From Petrolisthes cinctipes (taxonomy: Eukaryota; Arthropoda; Malacostraca; Decapoda; Porcellanidae): a DNA stretch of 64,000 bases. Shown here one piece after another: positions 1-13,500 of the stretch. The stretch spans positions 682,001 through 746,000 of the forward strand of contig JAWQEG010001440.1 in assembly GCA_033782935.1 (NCBI GenBank), given 5' to 3'. A program made the position numbers and the translations under genes. How positions within the stretch are numbered: position 1 is the first letter of the stretch; each line of letters starts with the position of its first letter. The notes below the pieces were generated by a model, which ran no database searches, was not told where the DNA came from, and saw only the letters and a program-made list of their open reading frames with translations.

Positions 1-1423
1 TGCACCTAAAATATTGATTTTTAGCATGTTTTGGGCTTATATTTTGAAAATATTCTAGCACTGATTAGGCATGTACAGATCGCTTCTGGGACCCCAAAAT
101 ATCGAATTTTCGGGTGTTTGGAGACTGAATTTTAGATATAAACAGGTACTCAAGATGCAAGCACATATCGACTTTTGGGCACCTAAAATATCGATTTTCA
201 GCATGTTTTGGGCCTGTATTTTGAAAATACTCTAACACTGAGTAGGCATGTACAGATTGCTTCTGGGACCCCAAAATATCGACTTTTCGTGTGTTTGGAG
301 CCTGAATTTGAGATATAAACGGGTACTGAAGATGCAAGCACATATCGACTTTTGGGCATATAAAACATCGGTTTTTAGCATGTTTTGGGTCTGTATCTTG
401 AAAACATTTTAACTAGGAGTAAGCATGTACAGATCGCTTCTAGGACCCAAAAATACTGAATTTTCGGGTGTTTTGAGCCTGAATTTGAGATATAAACAAG
501 TACAGAAGATGCATGCACATATCGACTTTTGACACTTAAAATATCGATTTTGAGCATGTTTTGGGTCTGCATCTTGAAAACATTCTAACTAGGAGTAGGC
601 ATGTACAAAACGCTTCTGGGACCCAAAAATATCGATTTTTCGGGTGTTTTGAGGTCGAATTTGGGATATAATCATGTGCAGAAGATGCATACACATATTG
701 ACTTTGGGAACCTAAAATATCGATTTTCAGCATGTTTTGGGCCTGTATCTGAGCAGGCATGTACAGATCGCTTCTGGGACCCCAAAATATCGAACTTTCG
801 GGTGTTTGGAGCCAGAATTTGAGATATAAACGGGTACAGAAGATGCATGCACATATCGTCTTTCGCGCTCCTAAAAGATCGATTTTCAGCATGTTTTGGG
901 CCTGTATCTGAGTAGGCATGTAGAGATCGCATCTGGGACCCCAAAATATCGAATTTTCGTGTGATTGGAGCCTGAATTTGAGATATAAACGGGTGCAGAA
1001 GATGCATGCACGTATCGACTTTTGGGCACCTAAAAGATCGATTTTCAGTATGTTTTGGGTATGTATCTTGAAAACATTATAACTAGGAGTAGGCATGTAC
1101 AGATCGCTTCTAGGACCCAAAAATACCGAATTTTCGTGTGTTTTGAGCCTGAATTTGAGATATAAACGTGTACAGAAGATGCATGCACATATCGACTTTG
1201 GACACTTAAAATAACGATTTTTAGCATGTTTTGTGCCAATATTTTGAAAACATTCTAGCACTGAGTAGGCATGTAAAGATCGCTTCTGAGACCATAAAAT
1301 TTCGAATTTTCGTGTGTTTTGAGGTTGAATTTGGGATTTAAACGGTTGCAGAAGATGCATACACATATTAACTTTAGGCACCTAAAATATCGATTTTCAG
1401 CATGTTTTGGGCCTGTATCTGTT

Positions 1424-1738
1424 TAGGCATGTACAGATCGCTTCTGGGACCCCGAAATATCGTTTTTTCGGGTGTTTGGAGCCTGAATTTAAGATATAAA
1501 CGGGTGCAGAAGATGCATACACATTTTAACTTTCGGCACCTAAAATATCGATTTTCTGCATGTTTTAGGCCTGTATCTGAGTGGGCATGTACAGATCGCT
1601 TCTGGGCCCCAAAATATCGAATTTTCGGGTGTTTGGAGCCTGAATTTAAGATATAAACGGGTGCAGAAGATGCATACACATTTTAACTTTCGGCACCTAA
1701 AATATCGATTTTCAGCATGTTTTAGGCCTGTATCTGAG
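1424..1738. repeat. Two adjacent short monomers (158 and 157 bp, 18-bp deletion class)
   Basis: Both copies read ctgtatctgagtgggcatg or close to it where a full monomer has a further 18 bp at the end of half B. The sequence at 1501 onward repeats at 1658 onward with a one-base difference in the gggaccc run, so this pair is a very local tandem duplication. This class tends to carry gaggttgaatttgggatat and the tgcatacacatatt variant in the adjoining sequence. Confidence 0.85.
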
Positions 1739-1915
1739 TGGGCATGTACAGATCGCTTCTGGGACCCCAAAATATCGAATTTTCGGGTGTTTTGAGCCTG
1801 AATTTGAGATATAAACGGGTACAGAAGGTGCATGCACATATGGACTTTTGGGCACCTAAAAGATTGATTTTCAGTATGTTTTGGGCCTGTATTTCGAAAA
1901 TACTCTAACACGGAG

Positions 1916-2062
1916 TAGGCATGTACAGATCGCTCCTGGGACCCCAAAATATCGAATTTTCGGGTGTTTTGGGCCTGAATTTGAGATATCGACTATGGGC
2001 ACCTAAAATATTGATTTTTAGAATGTTTTGGGCTTATATTTTGAAAATATTCTAGCACTGAT
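1916..2062. repeat. Example 147-bp monomer (29-bp deletion class)
   Basis: Here gagatat runs straight into cgacta, so the 29 bp that normally lie between the two atat motifs, starting aaacgggtacag, are absent. The deletion joins the end of half A to the start of half B at a short atat repeat. Copies of this class recur through the left array and are usually followed by the same neighbour, with a gatttttagcatg core and ctatattttgaaaatattctag, showing that the deletion is fixed inside a higher-order unit. Confidence 0.9.
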
Positions 2063-5000
2063 TAGGCATGCACAGATCGCTTCTGGGACCCCAAAATATC
2101 GAATTTTCGGGTATTTGGAGACTGAATTTTAGATATAAACAGGTACTGAAGAAGCAAGCACATATCGACTTTTGGGCACCTAAAATATCGATTTTCAGCA
2201 TGTTTTGGGCCTGTATTTTGAAAATACTCTAACACTGAGTAGGCATGTACAGATTGCTTCTGGGACCCCAAAATATCGAATTTTTGGGAGTTTGGAGACT
2301 GAATTTGAGATATAAAAGGGTACTGAAGATGCAAGCCCATATCGACTTTTGGGCACATGTTTTGGGTCTGTATCTTGAAAACATTTTAACTAGGAGTAGG
2401 CATGTACAGATCGCTTCTAGGACCCAAAAATACCGAATTTTCGGGTGTTTTGAGCCTGAATTTGAGATATAAACAAGTACAGAAGATGCATGCACATATC
2501 GACTTTTGACACTTAAAATATCGATTTTGAGCTTGTTTTGGGTCTGCATCTTGAAAACATTCTAACTAGGAGTAGGCATGTACAAAACGCTTCTGGGACC
2601 CAAAAATATCGACTTTTCGGGTGTTTTGAGGTCGAATTTGGGATATAATCAAGTGCAGAAGATGCATACACATATTGACTTTGGGAACCTAAAATATCGA
2701 TTTTAAGCATGTTTTGGGCCTGTATCTGAGCAGGCATGTACAGATCGCTTCTGGGACCCCAAAATATCGAACTTTCGGTTGTTTGGAGCCAGAATTTGAG
2801 ATATAAACGGGTACAGAAGATGCATGCACATATCGTCTTTCGCGCACCTAAAAGATCGATTTTCAGCATGTTTTGGGCCTGTATCTTAGTAGGCATGTAG
2901 AGATCGCATCTGGGACCCCAAAATATCGAATTTTCGTGTGATTGGAGCCTGAATTTGAGATATAAACGGGTGCAGAAGATGCATGCACGTATCGACTTTT
3001 GGGCACCTAAAAGATCGATTTTCAGTATGTTTTGGGCTTGTATTTTGAAAATACTCTAACACGGAGTAGGCATGTACATATCGCTTCTGGGACCCCAAAA
3101 TATCGAATTTTCCGGTGTTTTATGCCTAAATTTGAGATATCGACTTTGGGCACCTAAAATATCGATTTTTAGCATGTTTTGGGCCTATATTTTGAAAACA
3201 TTCTAGCACTGAGTAGGCATGTACAGATCGCTTCTGGGACCCCAAAATATAGAATTTTCGGGTGTTTTGAGCCTGAATTTGAGATATAAACGGGTACAGA
3301 AGATGCATGCACATATTGACTTTGGGCACATTAAATATGGATTTTCAGAATGTTTTTGGCCTGTATATTGAAAAAACTCTAACACGGAGTAGGCATGTAC
3401 AGATCGCTTCTGGGAACCCAATATAACGAATTTTCGGGTGTTTGGAGCCTGAATTTGAGATATAAACGGGTACAGAAGATGCGTGCACATATCGACTTTT
3501 GAGCACCTAAAAAATCGATTTTCAGTATGTTTTGGGCCTGTATTTTGAAAATACACTAACACGGAGTAGGCATGTACAGATCGCTTCTGGGACCCCAAAA
3601 TATCGAATTTTCGGGTGTTTTGGGCCTGAATTTGAGATATCGACGTTGGGCACCTAAATTATTGATTTTTAGCATGTTTTTTGCCTATATTTTGAAAATA
3701 TTCTAGCACTGAGTAGGCATGTACAGATCGCTTCTGGAACCCCAAAATATCCAATTTTCGGGTGTTTTGAGCCTGAATTTGAGATATAAACGGGTACTGA
3801 AGATGCATGCACATATCGACTTTTGGGCACCTAAAATATCGATTTTGAGCATGTTTTAGGTCTGTATCTTGAAAATATTCTAACTAGGAGTAGGCATGTA
3901 CAGATCTCATCTAGTACCCAAAAATACCGAATTTTCGGGTGTTTTGAGCCTGAATTTGAGATATAAACGGGTACAGAAGGTGCATGCACATATGGACTTT
4001 TGGGCACCTAAAAGATTGATTTTCAGTATGTTTTGGGCCTGTATTTCGAAAATACTCTAACACGGAGTAGGCATGTACAGATCGCTCCTGGGACCCCAAA
4101 ATATCGAATTTTCGGGTGTTTTGGGCCTGAATTTGAGATATCGACTATGGGCACCTAAAATATTGATTTTTAGAATGTTTTGGGCTTATATTTTGAAAAT
4201 ATTCTAGAACTGATTAGGCATGCACAGATCGCTTCTGGGACCCCAAAATATCGAATTTTCGGGTATTTGGAGACTGAATTTTAGATATAAACAGGTACTG
4301 AAGAAGCAAGCACATATCGACTTTTGGGCACCTAAAATATCGATTTTCAGCATGTTTTGGGCCTGTATTTTGAAAATACTCTAACACTGAGTAGGCATGT
4401 ACAGATTGCTTCTGGGACCCCAAAATATCGAATTTTTGGGAGTTTGGAGACTGAATTTGAGATATAAAAGGGTACTGAAGATGCAAGCCCATATCGACTT
4501 TTGGGCACATGTTTTGGGTCTGTATCTTGAAAACATTTTAACTAGGAGTAGGCATGTACAGATCGCTTCTAGGACCCAAAAATACCGAATTTTCGGGTGT
4601 TTTGAGCCTGAATTTGAGATATAAACAAGTACAGAAGATGCATGCACATATCGACTTTTGACACTTAAAATATCGATTTTGAGCTTGTTTTGGGTCTGCA
4701 TCTTGAAAACATTCTAACTAGGAGTAGGCATGTACAAAACGCTTCTGGGACCCAAAAATATCGACTTTTCGGGTGTTTTGAGGTCGAATTTGGGATATAA
4801 TCAAGTGCAGAAGATGCATACACATATTGACTTTGGGAACCTAAAATATCGATTTTAAGCATGTTTTGGGCCTGTATCTGAGCAGGCATGTACAGATCGC
4901 TTCTGGGACCCCAAAATATCGAACTTTCGGGTGTTTGGAGCCAGAATTTGAGATATAAACGGGTACAGAAGATGCATGCACATATCGTCTTTCGCGCACC

Positions 5001-7400
5001 TAAAAGATCGATTTTCAGCATGTTTTGGGCCTGTATCTTAGTAGGCATGTAGAGATCGCATCTGGGACCCCAAAATATCGAATTTTCGTGTGATTGGAGC
5101 CTGAATTTGAGATATAAACGGGTGCAGAAGATGCATGCACGTATCGACTTTTGGGCACCTAAAAGATCGATTTTCAGTATGTTTTGGGCTTGTATTTTGA
5201 AAATACTCTAACACGGAGTAGGCATGTACATATCGCTTCTGGGACCCCAAAATATCGAATTTTCCGATGTTTTATGCCTAAATTTGAGATATCGACTTTG
5301 GGCACCTAAAATATCGATTTTTAGCATGTTTTGGGCCTATATTTTGAAAACATTCTAGCACTGAGTAGGCATGTACAGATCGCTTCTGGGACCCCAAAAT
5401 ATAGAATTTTCGGGTGTTTTGAGCGTGAATTTGAGATATAAACGGGTACAGAAGATGCATGCACATATTGACTTTGGGCACATTAAATATGGATTTTCAG
5501 AATGTTTTTGGCCTGTATATTGAAAAAACTCTAACACGGAGTAGGCATGTACAGATCGCTTCTGGGAACCCAATATAACGAATTTTCGGGTGTTTGGAGC
5601 CTGAATTTGAGATATAAACGGGTACAGAAGATGCGTGCACATATCGACTTTTGAGCACCTAAAAAATCGATTTTCAGTATGTTTTGGGCCTGTATTTTGA
5701 AAATACACTAACACGGAGTAGGCATGTACAGATCGCTTCTGGGACCCCAAAATATCGAATTTTCGGGTGTTTTGGGCCTGAATTTGAGATATCGACGTTG
5801 GGCACCTAAATTATTGATTTTTAGCATGTTTTTTGCCTATATTTTGAAAATATTCTAGCACTGAGTAGGCATGTACAGATCGCTTCTGGAACCCCAAAAT
5901 ATCCAATTTTCGGGTGTTTTGAGCCTGAATTTGAGATATAAACGGGTACTGAAGATGCATGCACATATCGACTTTTGGGCACCTAAAATATCGATTTTGA
6001 GCATGTTTTAGGTCTGTATCTTGAAAATATTCTAACTAGGAGTAGGCATGTACAGATCTCTTCTAGTACCCAAAAATACCGAATTTTCGGGTGTTTTGAG
6101 CCTGAATTTGAGATATAAACGGGTACAGAAGGTGCATGCACATATGGACTTTTGGGCACCTAAAAGATTGATTTTCAGCATGTTTTGGGCCTGTATTTCG
6201 AAAATACTCTAACACGGAGTAGGCATGTACAGATCGCTCCTGGGACCCCAAAATATCGAATTTTCGGGTGTTTTGGGCCTGAATTTGAGATATCGACTAT
6301 GGGCACCTAAAATATTGATTTTTAGCATGTTTTGGGCTTATATTTTGAAAATATTCTAGCACTGATTAGGCATGTACAGATCGCTTCTGGGACCCCAAAA
6401 TATCGAACTTTCGGGTGTTTGGAGCCAGAATTTGAGATATAAACGGGTACAGAAGATGCATGCACATATCGTCTTTCGCGCACCTAAAAGATCGATTTTC
6501 AGCATGTTTTGGGCCTGTATCTGAGTAGGCATGTAGAGATCGCATCTGGGACCCCAAAATATCGAATTTTCGTGTGATTGGAGCCTGAATTTGAGATATA
6601 AACGGGTGCAGAAGATGCATGCACGTATCGACTTTTGGGTACCTAAAAGATCGATTTTCAGTATGTTTTGGGCTTGTATTTTGAAAATACTCTAACACGG
6701 AGTAGGCATGTACATATCGCTTCTGGGACCCCAAAATATCGAATTTTCCGGTGTTTTATGCCTAAATTTGAGATATCGACTTTGGGCACCTAAAATATCG
6801 ATTTTTAGCATGTTTTGGGCCTATATTTTGAAAACATTCTAGCACTGAGTAGGCATGTACAGATCGCTTCTGGGACCCCAAAATATAGAATTTTCGGGTG
6901 TTTTCAGCCTGAATTTGAGATATAAACGGGTACAGAAGATGCATGCACATATTGACTTTGGGCACATTAAATATGAATTTTCAGAATGTTTTTGGCCTGT
7001 ATATTGAAAAAACTCTAACACGGAGTAGGCATGTACAGATCGCTTCTGGGAACTCAATGTAACGAATTTTCGGGTGTTTGGAGCCTGAATTTGAGATATA
7101 AACGGGTACAGAAGATGCGTGCACATATCGACTTTTGTGCACCTAAAAAATCGATTTTCAGTATGTTTTGGGCCTGTATTTTGAAAATACTCTAACACGG
7201 AGTAGGCATGTACAGATCGCTTCTGGGACCCTAAAATATCGATTTTTCGGGTGTTTTGGGCCTGAATTTGAGATATCGACGTTTGGCACCTAAATTATTG
7301 ATTATTAGCATGTTTTTTGCCTATATTTTGAAAATATTCTAGCACTGAGTAGGCATGTACAGATCGCTTCTGGAACCCCAAAATATCCAATTTTCGGGTG

Positions 7401-7590
7401 TTTTCAGCCTGAATTTGAGATATAAACGGGTACAGAAGATGCATGCACATATTGACTTTGGGCACATTAAATATGAATTTTCAGAATGTTTTTGGCCTGT
7501 ATATTGAAAAAACTCTAACACGGAGTAGGCATGTACAGATCGCTTCTGGGAACTCAATGTAACGAATTTTCGGGTGTTTGGAGCCTGAAT
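7401..7590. repeat. Second copy of a rare variant stretch, 500 bp downstream of the first
   Basis: This stretch repeats 6901-7090 almost exactly, including rare variants such as ttttcagcct, cacattaaatatgaattttc and gggaactcaatgtaac. Because those variants are unusual in the rest of the array, the shared set points to a recent local duplication within the third 2,152-bp unit. Confidence 0.8.
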
Positions 7591-10294
7591 TTAAGATATA
7601 AACGGGTACTGAAGATGCATGCACATATCGACTTTTGGGCACCTAAAATATCGATTTTGAGCATGTTTTGGGTCTGTATCTTGAAAATATTCTAACTAGG
7701 AGTAGGGCATGTACAGATCTCTTCTAGGACCCAAAAATACCGAATTTTCGGGTGTTTTGAGCCTGAATTTAAGATATAATCAGGTACAGAAGATGCATGC
7801 ACATTTGACCTTGGATACGTATGATATCGATTTTTAGCAGGTTTTGTGCCTGTATTTTTAAAATACTCTAACACTGAGAAGGCATGTATAGATCGCTTCT
7901 GGGACCACAAAATATCGAATTTTCGGGTGTTTTGAGCCTGAATTTGAGATATAAACGGGAACAAAAGATGCATGCAAATATCGACTTTTGGGCACCTAAA
8001 AGATTGATTTTCAGTATGTTTTGGGCCTGTATTTCGAAAATTCTCTAACACGGAGTAGTCATGTTCAGATCGCTTCTGGGATCCCAAAATATCAAATTTT
8101 CGGGTGTTTTGGGCCTAAATTTGAGATATCGACTATGGACACCTAAAATATTGATTTTTAGCATGTTTTGGGCTTATATTTTGAAAATATTCTACCACTG
8201 ATTAGGCATGTACAGAACGCTTCTGGGACCCTAAAACATCGAATTCTCGGGTGTTTTGAGCCTGAATTTGAGATATAAACGGGTACAGAAGATGCATGCA
8301 CATATCGACTTAATACACTTAAAATATCGATTTTAAGCATGTTCTGAGCCTATATTATGAAAACATTCTAGCACTGAGTAGGCATGTACAGATCGCTTCT
8401 GGGACGAGAAAATATCGAATTTTCGGGTGTTTTGATGTTGAATTAGTGATATAAACGGCTGCAGAATATACATACACATATCGACTTTGGGCAACTAAAA
8501 AATCGATTTTTAGCATGTTTTGGGTCTGTATTTTGAAAATATTCTACCACTGATTAGGCATGTACAGAACGCTTCTGGGACCCCAAAATATCGAATTTTC
8601 GGGTGTTTGGAGACTGAATTTGAGATAAAAACGGGTACTGAAGATGCAAGCACATATCGACTTTTGTGCACCTAAAAGATCGATTTTCAGTATGTTTTGG
8701 GCCTGTATTTTGAAAATACTCTACCATGGAGTAGGCATGTACAGATCGCTTCTAGGACTCCAAAATATCGAATTTTCGGGTGTTGTGGGCCTAAATATGA
8801 GATATCGACTTTGGGCCCCTAAAATATTGATTTTTAGCATGTTTTGGGCCTATATTTTGAAAATATTCTTGCACTGAGTAGGCATGTACAAATCGCTTCT
8901 GGGACCCCAAAATACCGAATTTTTGGGTGTTTTGAGCCTGAATTTGAGATATAATCGGGTACAGAAGATGCATGCACATATTATGACCTTGGATACTTAA
9001 AATATCGTTTTTGAGCATGTTTTGACAGTATGTTTGACAGTATGTTTCAGTATATTTTGAAAACATTCTAGCACTGAGTAGGCATGTACAGTTCGCTTCT
9101 GGGACACAAAAATATCGATTTTTCGGGTGTTTTGAGGTTGAATTTGGAATATAAACAGGTGCAGAAGATGCATACACATATTGATGTTGGGCACCTAAAA
9201 TATCGATTTTCAGCATGTGTTGGGCCTGTAGCTGAGTAGGCATGTACATATCGCTTCTGGGACCCCAAAATATCGAATTTTTGGGTGTTTGGAGCCTGAA
9301 TTTGAGATATAAACGGGTACAGAAGATGCATGCACATATCGACTTTTGGGCACCTAAAAGATCGATTTTCAGTATGTTTTGGACCTGTATTTTCAAAATA
9401 CTCTACCATGGAGTAGGCATGTACAGATCGCTTCTAGGACTCCAAAATATCGAATTTTCGGGTGTTTTGGGCCTGAATTTAAGATAACGACTTTGGGCAC
9501 CTAAAATATCGATTTTTAGCATGTTTTGGGCCTTTATTTTTAAAATATTCTAGCACTGAGTAGGCATGTTCAGATCGCATCTGAGACCCTTAAAATATCG
9601 AATTTTCTGGTGTTTTGAGCCTGAATTTGAGATATAAACGGATACAGAATATGCATGCACATATTGACTTTCGGCACCTAAAATATCGATTTTCAACATG
9701 TTTTGGGCCTGTATTTTGAAAATACTCTAACACGGAGTAGGCATGTACAGATCGCTTCTGGGACCCCAAAATAATGAATTTTCGGGTGTTTTGAGCCTGA
9801 ATTTGAGATATAAACGAGTACTGAAGATGCATGCACATATCGACTTTTGGGCACATAAAATATCGATTTTGAGCATGTTTTGGGTATGTATCTTGAAAAC
9901 ATTCTAACTAGGAGTAGGCATATACAGATCGCTTCTAGGACCAAAAAATACCAAATTTTCGAGTATTTTGAGCCTGAATTTGAGATATAAACGGGTACAG
10001 AAGATGCATGCACATATCGACTTTGGACATTTAAAATAACGATTTTTAGCATGTTTTCAGCCTATAATTTGAAAACATTCTAGCACTGAGTAGGCATGTA
10101 CAGATCGCTTCGGGGACCAAAAAATATCGAATTTTCGTGTGTTTTGAGGTTGAATTTGGGATATAAACAGTTGCAGTAGATGCATACATATATTAACTTT
10201 GGGCACCAAAAATGTCGATTTTTAGCATGTTTTGGGCCTGTATCTGAGTAGGCATGTACAGATCGCTTCTGGGACCCCTAAATATCGAATTTTC

Positions 10295-10586
10295 GGGAGT
10301 TTGGGCCTGAATTTGAGATATTGACTATGCGCACCTAAAATATCGATTTTCAGCATGATTTGGGCCTGTATTTTGAAAATACTCTAACACGGAGTAGGCA
10401 TGTACAGATCGCTTTTGGGACCCCAAAATATCGAATTTTCGGGAGTTTGGGCCTGAATTTGAGATATTGACTATGGGCACCTAAAATATCGATTTTCAGC
10501 ATGATTTGGGCCTGTATTTTGAAAATACTCTAACACGGAGTAGGCATGTACAGATCGCTTTTGGGACCCCAAAATATCGAATTTTT
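10295..10586. repeat. Tandem pair of 146-bp monomers
   Basis: The variant gggagtttgggcctg followed by gagatattgactatg occurs at 10295 and again at 10441. The intervening sequence is repeated with very few changes, including the uncommon cagcatgatttgggcc and cgcttttggg. This is a single-monomer tandem duplication of the 29-bp deletion class. Confidence 0.75.
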
Positions 10587-13500
10587 GGGTGTTTTGAGGC
10601 TGAATTTGAGATATAAACGGGTACTGAATATGCATGAACATATCGACTTTTGGGCACCTAAAATATCGATTTTTAGCATGTTTTAGGTCCGTTTCTTAAA
10701 AACATTCTAACTAGGAGTAGGCATGTACAGAACGCTTCTGGGACCCAAAAATATCGAATTTTCGGGCGTTTTGAAGTTGATTTGGGATATAAACGGGTAC
10801 AGAAGATGCATGCAGATATCGACTTTGGACACTTAAAATATCGATTTTTAGTATGTTTTGAACCTATATTTTGAAAACATTCTAGCACTGAGTAGGCATG
10901 TACAGATTGCTTCTGGGACCCAAAAATATCGAATTTTCGGGTGTTTGAGGTTGAATTTGGGATATAAACGGGTGCTGAAAAGGCATACACATATTGACTT
11001 TGAGCACCTAAAATATCGATTTTCAGCATGTTTTTGGCCTGTATCTGAGTAGGCATGTGCAGATTGCTTCTGGGACCCCAAAATATCGTATTTTTGGGTG
11101 TTTGGGGCCTGAATTTGAGATATAAACGGGTACAGAAGATTCATGCACATATCGATAATTGGGCACCTAAAAGATCGATTTTCAGTATGTTTTGGGCCTG
11201 TATTTTGAAAATACTCTAACACGGAGTAGGCATGTACAGATCGCTTCTAGGACCCCAAAATATCGAATTTTCGGGTGTTTTGAGCCTGAATTTGATATAT
11301 AAACGGGTACAGAAGATGCATGCACATATCGACTTTTGGGCACATAAAAGATCGATTTTCAGTATGTTTTGGTCCTGTATTTTGAAAATACTCTAACACG
11401 GAGTACAGATCGCTTCTAGGACCCCAAAATATTCGAATTTTCGGGTGTTTTGGGCCTTAATTTGAGATATCGAGTTTGGGCACCTAAAATATCGATTTTT
11501 AGCATGTTTTGGGCTTATATTTTGAAAATATTCTAGCACTGAGTAGGCATGTACAGATCGCTTCTGGGACCCCAAAATATCGAATTTTCGGGTGTTTTGA
11601 GCCTGAATTTGAGATATAAACGGGTACAGAAAATGCATGCACATATCGACTATTGGGCACATAAAATATCGGTTTTGAGCATGTTTTGGGCCTGTATTTT
11701 GAAAATACTCTAGCACTGAGTAGGCTTGTACAGATCGCTTCTGAGACCCCAAAATATCGAATTTTCGGGTGTTTGGAGCCTGAATTTGAGATATAAACGG
11801 GTACTGAAGATGCATGCACATATCGACTTTTGGGCACCAAAAATATTGATTTTGAGCATGTTTTGGGTATGTATCTTGAAAACATTTTATCTAGGAGTAG
11901 GCATGGACAGATCGCTTCTAGGACCCAAAAATACCGAGTTTTCGGATGTTTTGAGCCTGAATTTGATATTTAAACGAGTACAGAAGATGCATGCACATAT
12001 CGACTTTGGACACTTAAAATAACGATTTTTAGCATGTTTTGAGCCAATATTTTGAAAACCTTCTAGCACTGAGTAGGCATGTACAGATCGCTTCTGGGAC
12101 CATAAAATATCGAATTTTCGTGTGTTTTGAGGTTGAATTTGGGATATAAACGGTTGCAGAAGATGCATACACATATTAACTTTGGGCACCTAAAATATCG
12201 ATTTTCAGCATGTTTTGGGCCTGTATCTGAGTAGGCATGTACAGATCGCTTCTGGGACCCCAAAATATCGAATTTTCGCGTGTTTGGAGCCTGAATTTAA
12301 GATATAAACGGGTACTGAAGATGCAAGCACATATCGACTTTTGGGCACCTAAAATATCGATTTTGAGCATGTTTTGGGTCTGTATCTTAAAAACATTCTA
12401 ACTAGGAGTAGGCATGTACAGATCGCTTCTAGAACCCAAAAATACCGAATTTTTTGGTGTTTTGAGCCTGAATTTGAGATATAAACGGGTACAGAAGATG
12501 CATGCACATATCGACTTAGTACACTTAAAATCTCGATTTTAAGCATGTTCTGAGCCTATATTATGAAAACATTCTAGCACTGAGTAGGCATGTACAGATC
12601 GCTTCTAGGACGAAAAAATATCTAATTTTCGGGTGTTTTGAGCCTGAATTTGAGATATAATCGGGTACAGAAGATGCATGCACATATTATGTCCTTGGAT
12701 ACTTAAAATATCGTTTTTGAGCATGTTTTGAGCCTATATTTTGAAAACATTCTAGCACTGAGTAGGCATGTACAGTTCGCTTCTGGGACCCAAAATATCG
12801 ATTTTTCGGGTGTTTTGAGGTTGAATTTGGGATATAAACAGATGCAGAAGATGCATACACATATTGACGATGGGCACCTAAAATATCGATTTTCAGCATG
12901 TTTTGGGCATGTAGCTGAGTAGGCATGTACATATCGCTTCTGGGACCCCAAAATATCGAATTTTTGGGTGTTTGGAGCTTGAATTTGAGATATAAAAGGG
13001 TACAGAAGATGCATGCACATATCGACTTTTGGGCACCTAAAAGATCGATTTTCAGTATGTTTTGGGCCTGTATTTTCAAAATACTCTAACATGGAGTAGG
13101 CATGTACAGATCGCTTCTAGGACTCCAAAATATCGAATTTTCGGGTGTTTTGGGCCTGAATTTGAGATATCGACTTTGGGCACCTAAAATATCGATTTTT
13201 AGCATGTTATGGGCCTATATTTTGAAAATATTCTAGCACTGAGTAAGCAAGTTCAGATCGCTTCTGAGACCCTTAAAATATCAAATTTTCTGGTGTTTTG
13301 AGCCTGAATTTGAGATATAAACGGATACAGAATATGCATGCACATATTGACTTTGGGCACCTAAAATATCGATTTTCAACATTTTTTGGGCCTGTATTTT
13401 GAAAATTCTCTAACACGGAGTAGGCATGTACAGATCGCTTCTGGGACCCCAAAATATTGAATTTTCGGATGGTTTGAGCCTGAATTTGAGATATAAACGG

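Larger units (their letters stand above)
1780..7760. repeat. Higher-order repeat of 2,152 bp (two full copies and a rearranged third)
   Basis: Copy 1 is about 1780-3931 and copy 2 about 3932-6083; they match base for base over long stretches with a constant offset of 2,152. Copy 3 begins near 6084. It loses 668 bp near 6380, where a copy-2 position near 4230 is joined to one near 4900, and after that it runs at an offset of 1,484. It also carries an extra 500-bp internal duplication at 7401 and ends near 7760. Both changes keep the monomer register, as expected from unequal exchange between misaligned monomers. Confidence 0.85.

Noticed and set aside
601..822. Plus-strand open frames of 60-113 codons within the satellite
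   Set aside because: Same reasoning: periodic translations of the repeat with no independent start context or conservation.
536..1381. Long minus-strand open frame (281 codons) and many 60-200-codon relatives throughout both arrays
   Set aside because: They follow the satellite monomer exactly, rotate frame because 176 is not a multiple of three, break at every small indel and have no recognisable domain. They reflect a stop-poor repeat, not genes.
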